Source: Candidatus Fermentibacterota bacterium (GTDB taxonomy: Bacteria; JAFGKV01). Taken from it: a stretch of 10,747 nucleotides of DNA. Under the pieces are notes generated by a model. That model searched no databases. It had not been told where the DNA came from and saw nothing but the letters and a program-made list of their open reading frames with translations. Position numbers and translations under genes: made by a program. Location of the stretch: contig JAUXFG010000132.1 of the NCBI GenBank assembly GCA_030620115.1, positions 1 through 10,747 on the forward strand. The letters are read 5' to 3'. Below are positions 1-6,320 of the stretch, in pieces. Numbering within the stretch: the stretch's first letter is position 1; each line of letters begins with the position of its first letter.

Positions 1-234
1 CTGATGGTGACTGACGTAGTGATGCCCGGGAAAAGCGGTAAGCAGCTTGCGGAAGAGATCGAATCGAAACGGCCTGGAATGAAGGTGATATACATTTCCG
101 GATACACGGATGATGCCATGGCTCATCACGGAGTATTGGAATCCGGCATCGTGCTTGTGCAGAAGCCATTTACACCGGAATTCTTGCTCAAGAGAATCCG
201 CGAGGTTTTGGCTAGCCCCGACTGCGTTCAATAG
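1..234 (+). CDS. C-terminal part of a receiver (REC) domain protein, 5' end outside window
   Basis: The frame is open from the first base (Leu-Met-Val-Thr-Asp...) to a TAG at 232-234, giving 77 visible residues. They match the second half of a CheY-like receiver. The phosphoacceptor Asp is codon 5 (bases 13-15) in TDVVMPG. The switch position is Ser in ISGYTDD, and the conserved Lys is in VQKPF, followed by the closing helix. The GYTDDA...HHGVLE...QKPFTPE pattern is typical, from family knowledge, of receivers at the C-terminus of PAS-containing hybrid histidine kinases. The gene is therefore most likely a hybrid kinase, although a stand-alone regulator is possible. The internal ATG at base 4 is not a credible start because it lies inside the domain, beside the phosphoacceptor. 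It converges on the 580-aa kinase gene with 47 bp between them and no clear terminator hairpin. Confidence 0.85.
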   Translation: MMVTDVVMPGKSGKQLAEEIESKRPGMKVIYISGYTDDAMAHHGVLESGIVLVQKPFTPEFLLKRIREVLASPDCVQ

Positions 235-259
235 CGGGTCTTGTCCCCCAGTCTCAATT

Positions 260-288
260 TCAGATTAGAGATTTCAGATTCTCAGATT
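260..288. repeat. Heptanucleotide tract, TCAGATT-like
   Basis: Units TCAGATT (260-266), AGAGATT (267-273) and TCAGATT (274-280) run in perfect 7-bp phase. After one extra base a further TCAGATT follows at 282-288. The tract fills the gap between the two convergent genes and runs into the stop codon of the leftward kinase (282-284). It belongs with the other 7-bp-period tracts around 2034-2716. Confidence 0.6.
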
Positions 289-2024
289 GAAGACTCCCTC
301 TCAACCAGCTTTTCTATGATCGCAACCAATCCCTTGAGACTCACCGGTTTGCTCAAGTACTCGTCCGCACCTGCTTCCAGACAGCGCTCCCGGTCTCCCG
401 GCATGGCCAAGGCGGTCAGCGCAATAATGGGCGTGGATGCCAGATCATCATTCTCTCGGATCCGCCGAGTCGCCTCCAATCCATCCATCCCCGGCATCTG
501 GATGTCCATCAAGATTACATCGGGCCGCTCCTCCAATGCACGGGCCACCGCCTCTGCTCCATCCCGTGCGATCACCATCCGGTACCCCTTCACCTCAAGG
601 TAGTCGGATATCGTGTTGATGGTCTCCTCTTGATCATCGGCCAGCAAGACAATCACACCGCTCTTCTTGGAGACTTTCTCTGTTCCTTCGTCCTCCCGTT
701 GCTCTGCTTCGAATACCTTCTCCTCCTCCGCTTCCCGATCACCACCACCCCATGGCAACGACAACGTAAAGCGGCTCCCTCTGCCGACTTCGCTCTCCAC
801 GGAGATGCTTCCCCCATGTATCTCGGCCAAACGATGGGCCAATGCCAGCCCCAGTCCCGTACCCTCATACTCCCGCGCCAATTTCCCATCCAGTTGCACA
901 AACGGTTTGAAGAGAGACTCCATGTCCTCTGCTGCAATGCCGATGCCCGTATCCCGCACGGTGAAGTAAACCGCTTCCTGGTCTGCATCACCTCGTACCT
1001 CAAGCCCAATCGACCCGCCCTCCGGCGTGAACTTCATGGCATTGCTCAGGAGATTCACCAGGACCTGTTTCAGCCGCCGCTCATCGGCACGGATCGTTCC
1101 CACCGAACTATCGAATGAAGAAGAGATCGTAAGCTCCTTCTTCTGAGCCTCCGCTTTGATGAACCCAAGGGCCGAATGACAGAATGATTCCACCGAGACC
1201 ACTCCCATCTCCAACTCGATCTTACCCGCTCCGATCTTCGAGAGATCAAGGATGTCCGTGATCAGCGCGAGCAGATGCCGGCCGCCCTCCTCTATCCGTT
1301 TGAGCGCCCGGTGCTGCTTCTCATTGCAGGCGCCAAACACCTCCTCTTGGAGCGCCTCTGACATGCCTAGAATCGCATTCAGCGGCGTCCGCAGCTCATG
1401 GCTCATACTAGCCAGGAACTCGTCCTTCAAGCGGGACGAACGGGCCAGCTCTCTGTTGGCGGCGCTCAACTCCGCCGTCCGCTCTGCCACCCGCTCCGCC
1501 AACATGGCCCGCTCTTCTTCCAACGCCGCCTCTATCCGTTTCCGCCGAGCAACTTCGAGAGACAATGTCTCGTTTGCAGCAGCCAGCTCCGATGTCCGTT
1601 CCCGAACACGAATCTCCAGCTCGTCACGCGCTCGGCGCAACGCCTCCTCCGCGCCACGCTTCTCTATGGCCCTCTGGATCATGATCAGAAGCTGACCTTC
1701 CTCCAAGGGCTTCTTCAAGTAGCCGTACGCGCCCAGATTCACCGCCTGGATGGCAGACTCCTCCGTCGCATGCCCCGTCATGAGGATGCACTCCGTACGC
1801 GGCGAAAACCCCTTTACCTCCCGCAACACGTCCACGCCCGACGTATCCCCTAACTCCAAGTCTATCAGAGCAACCGCCGGCTTCTCTTCAACAGCCCTCT
1901 CCATCCCAGCCTTCCCCGTCTCGGCCACAACAGGGGAATAACCGTTCACTTGGAGAATTCTTGATAGAAGCCTCCTGATACTCTCATCATCATCCACAAT
2001 CAGAATCGTCTGTTCATCCCGCAT
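282..2024 (-). CDS. Hybrid histidine kinase, REC-HisKA-HATPase-REC (580 aa)
   Basis: A soluble two-component hybrid kinase with two receivers. REC1 (about 5-122) has Asp11-13, phosphoacceptor Asp55, Thr83 and Lys105. A heptad-rich linker (about 123-195) contains two RERTSEL/ERTAEL-type coiled-coil segments. HisKA (about 196-262) has the phosphorylatable His209 in MSHELRTPLN. HATPase_c (about 310-425) has N-box Asn324/Asn328, G1 DTGIGI at 358-363 and G2 GTGLGL at 388-393. REC2 (about 456-575) is complete: Asp463/464, Asp507, Thr537, Lys559. With no PAS, GAF or membrane segment, its only visible input is REC1, so it probably reads phosphoryl signals from another protein. The ATG at 2024 is supported by GGAGAG 10 nt upstream and by placing the receiver exactly as in the paralogue at 2749-5886. 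An unusual acidic, charged linker (about 428-455) joins kinase and REC2. Domain calls are very secure; the stimulus is unknown. Confidence 0.95.
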   Translation of the reverse strand: MRDEQTILIVDDDESIRRLLSRILQVNGYSPVVAETGKAGMERAVEEKPAVALIDLELGDTSGVDVLREVKGFSPRTECILMTGHATEESAIQAVNLGAYGYLKKPLEEGQLLIMIQRAIEKRGAEEALRRARDELEIRVRERTSELAAANETLSLEVARRKRIEAALEEERAMLAERVAERTAELSAANRELARSSRLKDEFLASMSHELRTPLNAILGMSEALQEEVFGACNEKQHRALKRIEEGGRHLLALITDILDLSKIGAGKIELEMGVVSVESFCHSALGFIKAEAQKKELTISSSFDSSVGTIRADERRLKQVLVNLLSNAMKFTPEGGSIGLEVRGDADQEAVYFTVRDTGIGIAAEDMESLFKPFVQLDGKLAREYEGTGLGLALAHRLAEIHGGSISVESEVGRGSRFTLSLPWGGGDREAEEEKVFEAEQREDEGTEKVSKKSGVIVLLADDQEETINTISDYLEVKGYRMVIARDGAEAVARALEERPDVILMDIQMPGMDGLEATRRIRENDDLASTPIIALTALAMPGDRERCLEAGADEYLSKPVSLKGLVAIIEKLVERESSI

Positions 2025-2033
2025 TTCTCATCA

Positions 2034-2068
2034 GCTCTCCGCTATCGGTTGTCAGCTATCAGCTTCCC
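2034..2068. repeat. Degenerate heptanucleotide tract, GCTATCA-like
   Basis: Five consecutive 7-bp units begin at 2034: GCTCTCC, GCTATCG, GTTGTCA, GCTATCA, GCTTCCC. The units are imperfect, but the phase is kept throughout. The tract includes the probable ribosome-binding site of the leftward 580-aa kinase gene (GGAGAG on the minus strand, at 2035-2040), so repeat and translation signal overlap. Confidence 0.5.
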
Positions 2069-2101
2069 TTCTTCCAAATCCCCCTCTTCAAATCCGACAT
2101 T

Positions 2102-2136
2102 CGATGTTGAATGTTGAATGTTCGATGTTCGACGTT
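2102..2136. repeat. Heptanucleotide tract, CGATGTT/GAATGTT
   Basis: Five units in exact 7-bp phase: CGATGTT, GAATGTT, GAATGTT, CGATGTT, CGACGTT. Half-matching bases continue on both sides. There is no coding potential. Confidence 0.75.
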
Positions 2137-2162
2137 CAATCCTCCCAATCCCCCATTCCTGG

Positions 2163-2190
2163 ATTATAGATTATAGATTCCAGATTCTTC
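2163..2190. repeat. Heptanucleotide tract, ATTATAG-like
   Basis: Four units in 7-bp phase: ATTATAG, ATTATAG, ATTCCAG, ATTCTTC. It is followed at 2193-2202 by ten consecutive C residues, a spot where sequencing or assembly length errors are plausible. Confidence 0.6.
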
Positions 2191-2206
2191 CTCCCCCCCC
2201 CCTCCC

Positions 2207-2306
2207 AGATTCTTCGGTCGCTCCGCTTCCTCAGAATGACACGTGTTGCCACGTCCAATGCCAAGCATCCCTGTCATTCTGAGCGACGGCAAGAAGCGAA
2301 GAATCT
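2207..2306. repeat. Inverted repeat doublet 1 (34-bp hairpin repeat, two copies)
   Basis: A minus-oriented 34-bp copy (2207-2240) and a plus-oriented copy (2273-2306) face each other across 32 bp. In the plus sense each copy begins GTCATTCTGAG and ends GAAGAATCT, with a variable GC-rich middle. ATTCT near the start pairs with AGAAT near the end, so each copy can fold alone, and the pair can also form one long cruciform. The layout resembles REP/BIME doublets. Confidence 0.85.
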
Positions 2307-2365
2307 CTCCTTGCTTCTTGTTCCGTCATCTCAACGCTGCACGCTCTCCTCTCCCCTCCCCTCCC

Positions 2366-2466
2366 AGATTCTTCTGTCGCTCCGCTCCCTCAGAATTACA
2401 CGCATTCACACATCGACATAGGCACCACCACTGTCATTCTGAGCGACTGCAGGGAGCGAAGAATCT
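2366..2466. repeat. Inverted repeat doublet 2 (34-bp hairpin repeat, two copies)
   Basis: The minus-oriented copy is 2366-2399 and the plus-oriented copy is 2433-2466, separated by 33 bp. The first copy carries one change at the outer end (AGAATTAC instead of AGAATGAC). The spacer begins with CGCATTCACACATC and ends with GCACCACCACT (offset by a few bases), closely matching the spacer of doublet 3 but not that of doublet 1. Doublets 2 and 3 therefore look like the more recent duplication. Confidence 0.85.
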
Positions 2467-2530
2467 CTCCTTGCTCCTCGTTCTGTCATCTCAGCGCTGA
2501 ACGCTCTCCTCCCCTCCGTCTCCGTCATCT

Positions 2531-2551
2531 GTACGCTGTACGCTGTACGCT
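2531..2551. repeat. Perfect heptanucleotide tract, GTACGCT x3
   Basis: GTACGCT occurs three times without mismatch. Related ACGCTxx strings occur in the equivalent filler positions after doublets 1 and 2 (around 2334-2346 and 2495-2505), suggesting the tract expanded inside a duplicated filler. Confidence 0.8.
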
Positions 2552-2569
2552 CTCTTCCCCTCCCCGCCC

Positions 2570-2670
2570 AGATTCTTCGGTCGCTCCGCTCCCTCAGAAT
2601 GACAGGCATTCACACATCCATCTCTGCACCACCACTGTCATTCTGAGCGACTACAGGGAGCGAAGAATCT
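2570..2670. repeat. Inverted repeat doublet 3 (34-bp hairpin repeat, two copies)
   Basis: The minus-oriented copy is 2570-2603 and the plus-oriented copy is 2637-2670, with a 33-bp spacer. All six copies in the region are exactly 34 bp and alternate strictly in orientation (-,+,-,+,-,+). Confidence 0.85.
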
Positions 2671-2695
2671 CTCCCACATCCTCTCTCCGTCATCC

Positions 2696-2716
2696 GAACC
2701 CTGAACCCCGAACCCA
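2696..2716. repeat. Heptanucleotide tract, GAACCCN x3
   Basis: GAACCCT, GAACCCC and GAACCCA follow one another in exact 7-bp phase, 32 bp beyond the stop codon of the 1045-aa kinase gene. Confidence 0.65.
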
Positions 2717-2748
2717 AACTGCTCCGCCATAGCGAAAAGCCCGCATCT

Positions 2749-5700
2749 TCAGGATTGCTCCTCTCGTGCCGAGAGCAAGTCCACCAACACCTGTGGTCTG
2801 ATCGGCTTGCTCAGGTACTCGTCCGCCCCCGCCTCGAGGCACCGCTCGCGATCTCCGGGCATGGAAAGCGAAGTGATGATGATGAGAGGGATGCCATCCA
2901 GATCAGACTCTGCCCTCATGCGCCGGATCGCTTCTGCGATATCGATATGCGGCACATCAATGTTTATGACAACTCCCTTGGGCCGTTCCTTTCGCGCGTA
3001 TGCCATCACCCCGGAAACATTACTTCGGTCCACAACTCGATAGCCCTCTCCCTCCAAAAAATCGATAGCGGCTTGACAGGTATTGTCCGCACCGAAGGAC
3101 ATCACCGTCACCACGCCCCTTCTCCCCCGCTCGCCCACTGCGATACGGCGCTCCCCAATACCTTCTTCCTCGTCACGCTCCAACGGCAGGGACACCGTGA
3201 ACCGGCTCCCCGCTCCTTCCTCACTCTCCAATCCAACACTTCCTCCATGTAGTGCGGTCAACCGATGGACCAGGGACAAGCCCAATCCCGTACCCTCATA
3301 CGCACGGGACAACCTGCTGTCCAACTGCACAAACGGCTCAAAAAGCCGCCCCATAGCTTCCTGTGAGATGCCGATACCCGTATCCCAGACCGTAAAATGA
3401 ACTGCTCCCTGATCCGTATCAGCTTCCACTTCAAGCCCAATGGACCCGCCCTTTGGTGTGAATTTCACTGCATTGCTCAAGAGATTCACCAGGATCTGCT
3501 TCAGCCCGCGCTCATCAGCCCGGATCGTCCGAATCGCGGGGCCGATTTGTGAGGATACTTGGAGCTCTTTCTTGTGGGCTCCTTGCTTCAAAAGGCCCAG
3601 GGCCGCCTGGCAGAGCGCCTCCACCGCGACTGGCCCGAACTCAAGTTCTACTTTTCCCGATTCGATCTTGGAGACGTCAAGAATGTCATTGATCAGGGCC
3701 AGCAGATGCCGCCCGCTTTCCTCAATCCGGCACAACGATTTGAGTTGTTTCTCATTCATCTCGCCGTATACTTGCTCCTGAAGCGCCTCTGATACACCCA
3801 GGATCGTATTCAGTGGCGTACGAAACTCGTGGCTCATATTCGCCAAGAATTCATCCTTCAGGCGCGAGGCTCTGGCCAGCTCGGTATTGGCCGCACGCAA
3901 TTCCGCCGTCTGTTCTGCGACGCGGTCAGCCAAAGAGGCCCGTTCAGACTCCAGCGCCTCCTCGGCTCGTTTGCGATCGAAGATCTCCTGCTGGGCTTGC
4001 TCGTATAGCCGGGCATTCTCAACGGCAATACCGGCCTGGTGGGCCAGCGATTGGAGGAGGGGCACATCGGACTGATCGAAAGCGTAGGATTGGTCACTCT
4101 CCACATCCAATACGCCAATAAAACGGCCCTTCACTATGATGGGAAGCTCGAGTTCGGAGCGAGTGCCCGGCAACTCCGGGGATGCAACGTAACAAGGTTC
4201 ACTGAGGACATCATTGACCAGTATCGGCTTGCCGGTTCTCGCGGCCTCTACTATGGGACTCGTCGTTGAATCGAGTGTGCCGATCAATTGGCCCGGGGTG
4301 AGCCGGATGTCGGCATCACCCACCGTGCTGCCGTCTCGAAAAACGAGCCGACTTCCCTCCAGCAGCGCAATGCCGACAAAGTATTGGCCAAAATGCGCCT
4401 TGGTTGTGTCCACAATCTGACGAAGTACCGCATCTACGCCGAGCACGGAGGTGACGGCACGCCCTACTTCGTTGATGGTCGCCAATGCCTGGGCTCTTTG
4501 CCTGGATTCCTTGAGCAACCGCTGATTCTCGAATCCGATGGCCACCTGGGCAGCGATGGTCGAGAACAGAGTCAAATCCTCCTGGTTGAACAGGTTCTCC
4601 TGCTCGTAGCTCTGAATGCCCATCACTCCGACCACCTTGTTCCGAACCAGAAGGGGAACTCCCATCCACGAGACGGCACGTTCACCCAGGAATTCTATCC
4701 CCTGCGCTTCATGAAAGGCGTGGTACTCCTGGGAGCTGTGGAGCAAGACCGGCTCCCGATTCCGGATGATCCAGCCGGTGAGACCCACATCCACGGCGCG
4801 GAACATGAGGGATTGACGCTTGCCGTGTTCGATGCTCAGGGCCAAAAACCACTGGCGGCTTCGCTCCTCATAGAGCGCGACATAAAAGTTCCCCGCATCG
4901 AAGAGCCTGCTGATCTGTTGGTGCACCACTCCCAGCAAATCGTCCAGCTCGAGCTCCGCAACGATCTGTCTGCCGATCTCATTGATGAGCGCCAACCGGG
5001 TGGCACGGTCTTTCAGCTTATCCTCGGCTCTCCTCCGCTGGGCGACCTCTTCCTGCAGATTCTTGTTCGCCTCAACGAGCTCCGCGGTCCGCTCCTGAAC
5101 CCGTATCTCCAGCTCATCATGCGCCCTGCGTAGCGCCTCCTCGGCCTTCTTGCGATGGGTGATGTCGCGGACCTGGAGCAGGACGGCCGGCTTGCCGGCG
5201 TAGTCGATGGGACCTGCCCGGATTTCTACAGGTACCGCGTAACCGTCACTGGTCCAACTGTATCCATCAACTTGACCATATTCGCCCTGCGACAATCCCG
5301 GAAAGTCACGCGCCACTTCTTCCCTCTTGTCAGGGGGAACAAGTTCGAGGACACTCTTCCCAATCAATTCATCGCTCGTCAGACCATGAAGCCGACATGC
5401 GGCGGAATTAACCTCAAGGACCGTGCCGTCGAGATCCTCTACGAACACGGCATCGGGGGAATTCTCGAACAGAGACCGGAATCTCTTCTCGCTTTCCCGG
5501 AGTAGCTTGTCCGTGTCTCGCCTCTCGATGGCTCGCTGGATCAACATCAGCAGCTGGCCCTCATCCCAAGGCTTCTGTATGTAGCCGTACGCGCCCAGAT
5601 TCACCGCCTCGATAGCAGACTCCTCCGTCGCGTGCCCCGTAATAAGGATGCATTCCGTATCCGGCGAATGTTTCCTCACCTCCCGCAGCACGTCCACGCC

Positions 5701-5886
5701 GGACATATCCCCCAACTGGAGGTCTATCAAAGCAACCGCCGGCTTCTCTTCCACAGCCTTCTCCATCCCATCCTTCCCCGTCCCGGCGACAATGGTAGAG
5801 TAGCCTCTCCTCTGGAGGACTCTTGTCAGAAGCTTCCGGATGATCTCTTCATCATCTACAATGAGAATCGTCGGGTTAGCCCGCAT
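2749..5886 (-). CDS. Hybrid histidine kinase, REC-PAS-GAF-GAF-HisKA-HATPase-pseudoREC (1045 aa)
   Basis: A large soluble hybrid kinase. REC1 (about 5-122; Asp11, Asp12, phosphoacceptor Asp55, Thr83, Lys105) is followed by PAS (about 131-245), a coiled coil, GAF1 (about 296-457), GAF2 (about 466-627), a second coiled coil and HisKA, with His686 in MSHEFRTPLN. HATPase_c has N-box Asn805, G1 DTGIG at 835-839 and G2 GTGLG at 865-869. The final receiver-like domain (about 924-1045) has lost its active site: the acidic pair is Phe931/Gly932 and the phosphoacceptor position is Asn975 (codon AAC), while Thr1005 and Lys1027 remain. It is therefore probably a pseudo-receiver. I chose the ATG at 5886 over the upstream ATG at 5940: it has GAGG 6 nt upstream, aligns with the 580-aa paralogue, and avoids running the gene through a likely -10 box. 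PAS and GAF ligands are not predictable. Confidence 0.95.
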   Translation of the reverse strand: MRANPTILIVDDEEIIRKLLTRVLQRRGYSTIVAGTGKDGMEKAVEEKPAVALIDLQLGDMSGVDVLREVRKHSPDTECILITGHATEESAIEAVNLGAYGYIQKPWDEGQLLMLIQRAIERRDTDKLLRESEKRFRSLFENSPDAVFVEDLDGTVLEVNSAACRLHGLTSDELIGKSVLELVPPDKREEVARDFPGLSQGEYGQVDGYSWTSDGYAVPVEIRAGPIDYAGKPAVLLQVRDITHRKKAEEALRRAHDELEIRVQERTAELVEANKNLQEEVAQRRRAEDKLKDRATRLALINEIGRQIVAELELDDLLGVVHQQISRLFDAGNFYVALYEERSRQWFLALSIEHGKRQSLMFRAVDVGLTGWIIRNREPVLLHSSQEYHAFHEAQGIEFLGERAVSWMGVPLLVRNKVVGVMGIQSYEQENLFNQEDLTLFSTIAAQVAIGFENQRLLKESRQRAQALATINEVGRAVTSVLGVDAVLRQIVDTTKAHFGQYFVGIALLEGSRLVFRDGSTVGDADIRLTPGQLIGTLDSTTSPIVEAARTGKPILVNDVLSEPCYVASPELPGTRSELELPIIVKGRFIGVLDVESDQSYAFDQSDVPLLQSLAHQAGIAVENARLYEQAQQEIFDRKRAEEALESERASLADRVAEQTAELRAANTELARASRLKDEFLANMSHEFRTPLNTILGVSEALQEQVYGEMNEKQLKSLCRIEESGRHLLALINDILDVSKIESGKVELEFGPVAVEALCQAALGLLKQGAHKKELQVSSQIGPAIRTIRADERGLKQILVNLLSNAVKFTPKGGSIGLEVEADTDQGAVHFTVWDTGIGISQEAMGRLFEPFVQLDSRLSRAYEGTGLGLSLVHRLTALHGGSVGLESEEGAGSRFTVSLPLERDEEEGIGERRIAVGERGRRGVVTVMSFGADNTCQAAIDFLEGEGYRVVDRSNVSGVMAYARKERPKGVVINIDVPHIDIAEAIRRMRAESDLDGIPLIIITSLSMPGDRERCLEAGADEYLSKPIRPQVLVDLLSAREEQS

Positions 5887-5928
5887 CTTAGTCCTCGTAT
5901 TAAGTGAAAGGTACTCGTCCTTACATAG

Positions 5929-5956
5929 ATAATACTCCACCAGCGCCGGGAATCAA
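5929..5956 (-). promoter_or_regulatory. Probable sigma-70 promoter for the 1045-aa kinase gene
   Basis: Read on the minus strand, TTGATT (plus-strand 5951-5956) is followed after 16 bp by TATTAT (5929-5934). These match the TTGACA and TATAAT consensus at four and five of six positions. Transcription would begin around 5922, leaving a leader of about 36 nt before the ATG at 5886. The housekeeping-factor consensus is assumed to apply to this organism. Confidence 0.45.
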
Positions 5957-5979
5957 GTATCAACTTGACTCCACCCTCA

Positions 5980-6053
5980 GTCATTGCGAGGAGGGTAGCG
6001 ACGAAGCAATCTCATCCGCTCATCGAGATCGTCGCGCTACCGCTCGCGATGAC
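5980..6053. repeat. Long hairpin repeat, copy 1 (74 bp)
   Basis: The element starts GTCATTGCGAG and ends CTCGCGATGAC, its near reverse complement. A left arm of 34 nt and a right arm of 29 nt pair imperfectly (GGTAGCG with CGCTACC, TCTC with GAGA) around an 11-nt loop at 6014-6024. It sits between the leftward promoter and the rightward operon. Confidence 0.85.
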
Positions 6054-6067
6054 CAGCCCCACCACGT

Positions 6068-6140
6068 GTCATTGCGAGGAGACTAACGACGAAGCAATCT
6101 CATCCGCTCATCGAGATCGCCGCGCTACTGTCGCGATGAC
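6068..6140. repeat. Long hairpin repeat, copy 2 (73 bp)
   Basis: A near-identical direct copy of the element at 5980-6053, with the same 11-nt loop sequence. The left arm is altered (GAGACTAACGAC instead of GAGGGTAGCGAC) and no longer matches the CTAC of the right arm well, so this copy has lost some pairing. It is separated from copy 1 by 14 bp. Confidence 0.85.
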
Positions 6141-6154
6141 CAGCCCCACCCTCA

Positions 6155-6167
6155 GTGATTGCGAGGA
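6155..6167. repeat. Partial third copy of the long hairpin repeat
   Basis: GTGATTGCGAGGA matches the first 13 bases of the two upstream copies with one mismatch, then similarity stops. The same short lead-in (CCACCCTCA) precedes copy 1 and this fragment, so it looks like a truncated direct repeat. Confidence 0.6.
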
Positions 6168-6320
6168 AGGTCACGAAAGTGTAAAGTACTTCCTGGCCTG
6201 TCCTGAAACATCCCCCAATTCAAAATCCAGACTTGGCCGCAGGCCTCCCAGCTCTCCAGCGGCATTGCGCCAGACCCCGGCCGACGTCACATTGGGAGCA
6301 TGAAACGGAGAACTATATCT

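Larger units (their letters stand above)
2025..2748. other. Gene-free repeat region between two paralogous kinases
   Basis: No convincing coding sequence lies in these 724 bp. Nearly all of it is repetitive: 7-bp tandem tracts at 2034-2068, 2102-2136, 2163-2190, 2531-2551 and 2696-2716, a run of ten C at 2193-2202, and three inverted doublets of a 34-bp hairpin repeat between 2207 and 2670. The pyrimidine-rich fillers between doublets are also similar to one another, so units of roughly 160-200 bp appear to have been duplicated. A promoter for the 580-aa kinase should lie at the left edge, but I could not identify one. Confidence 0.8.

Noticed and set aside
2406-2609. 67-codon minus-strand frame and two overlapping plus-strand frames in the repeat region
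   Set aside because: They consist of translated hairpin repeats and simple tracts (repeated ILRERSDRRI-type strings), with no start signal or domain.
2207-2670. CRISPR array
   Set aside because: The repeats alternate in orientation, the spacers and fillers are similar to each other rather than unique, and no cas gene is present.
4288-5133. 281-codon plus-strand open frame
   Set aside because: It lies wholly antisense within the 1045-aa kinase gene, opposite the PAS-GAF linker and GAF domains. Its residues show no recognisable domain, and the opposite strand has clear domain content throughout.
6300-6320. ATG at 6300 as start of the triple-GAF kinase
   Set aside because: Its GGGAG lies only 1 nt upstream, which is too close for normal initiation. 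The ATG at 6321 has a GGAG at 10 nt. The case is not closed, as only seven residues differ.
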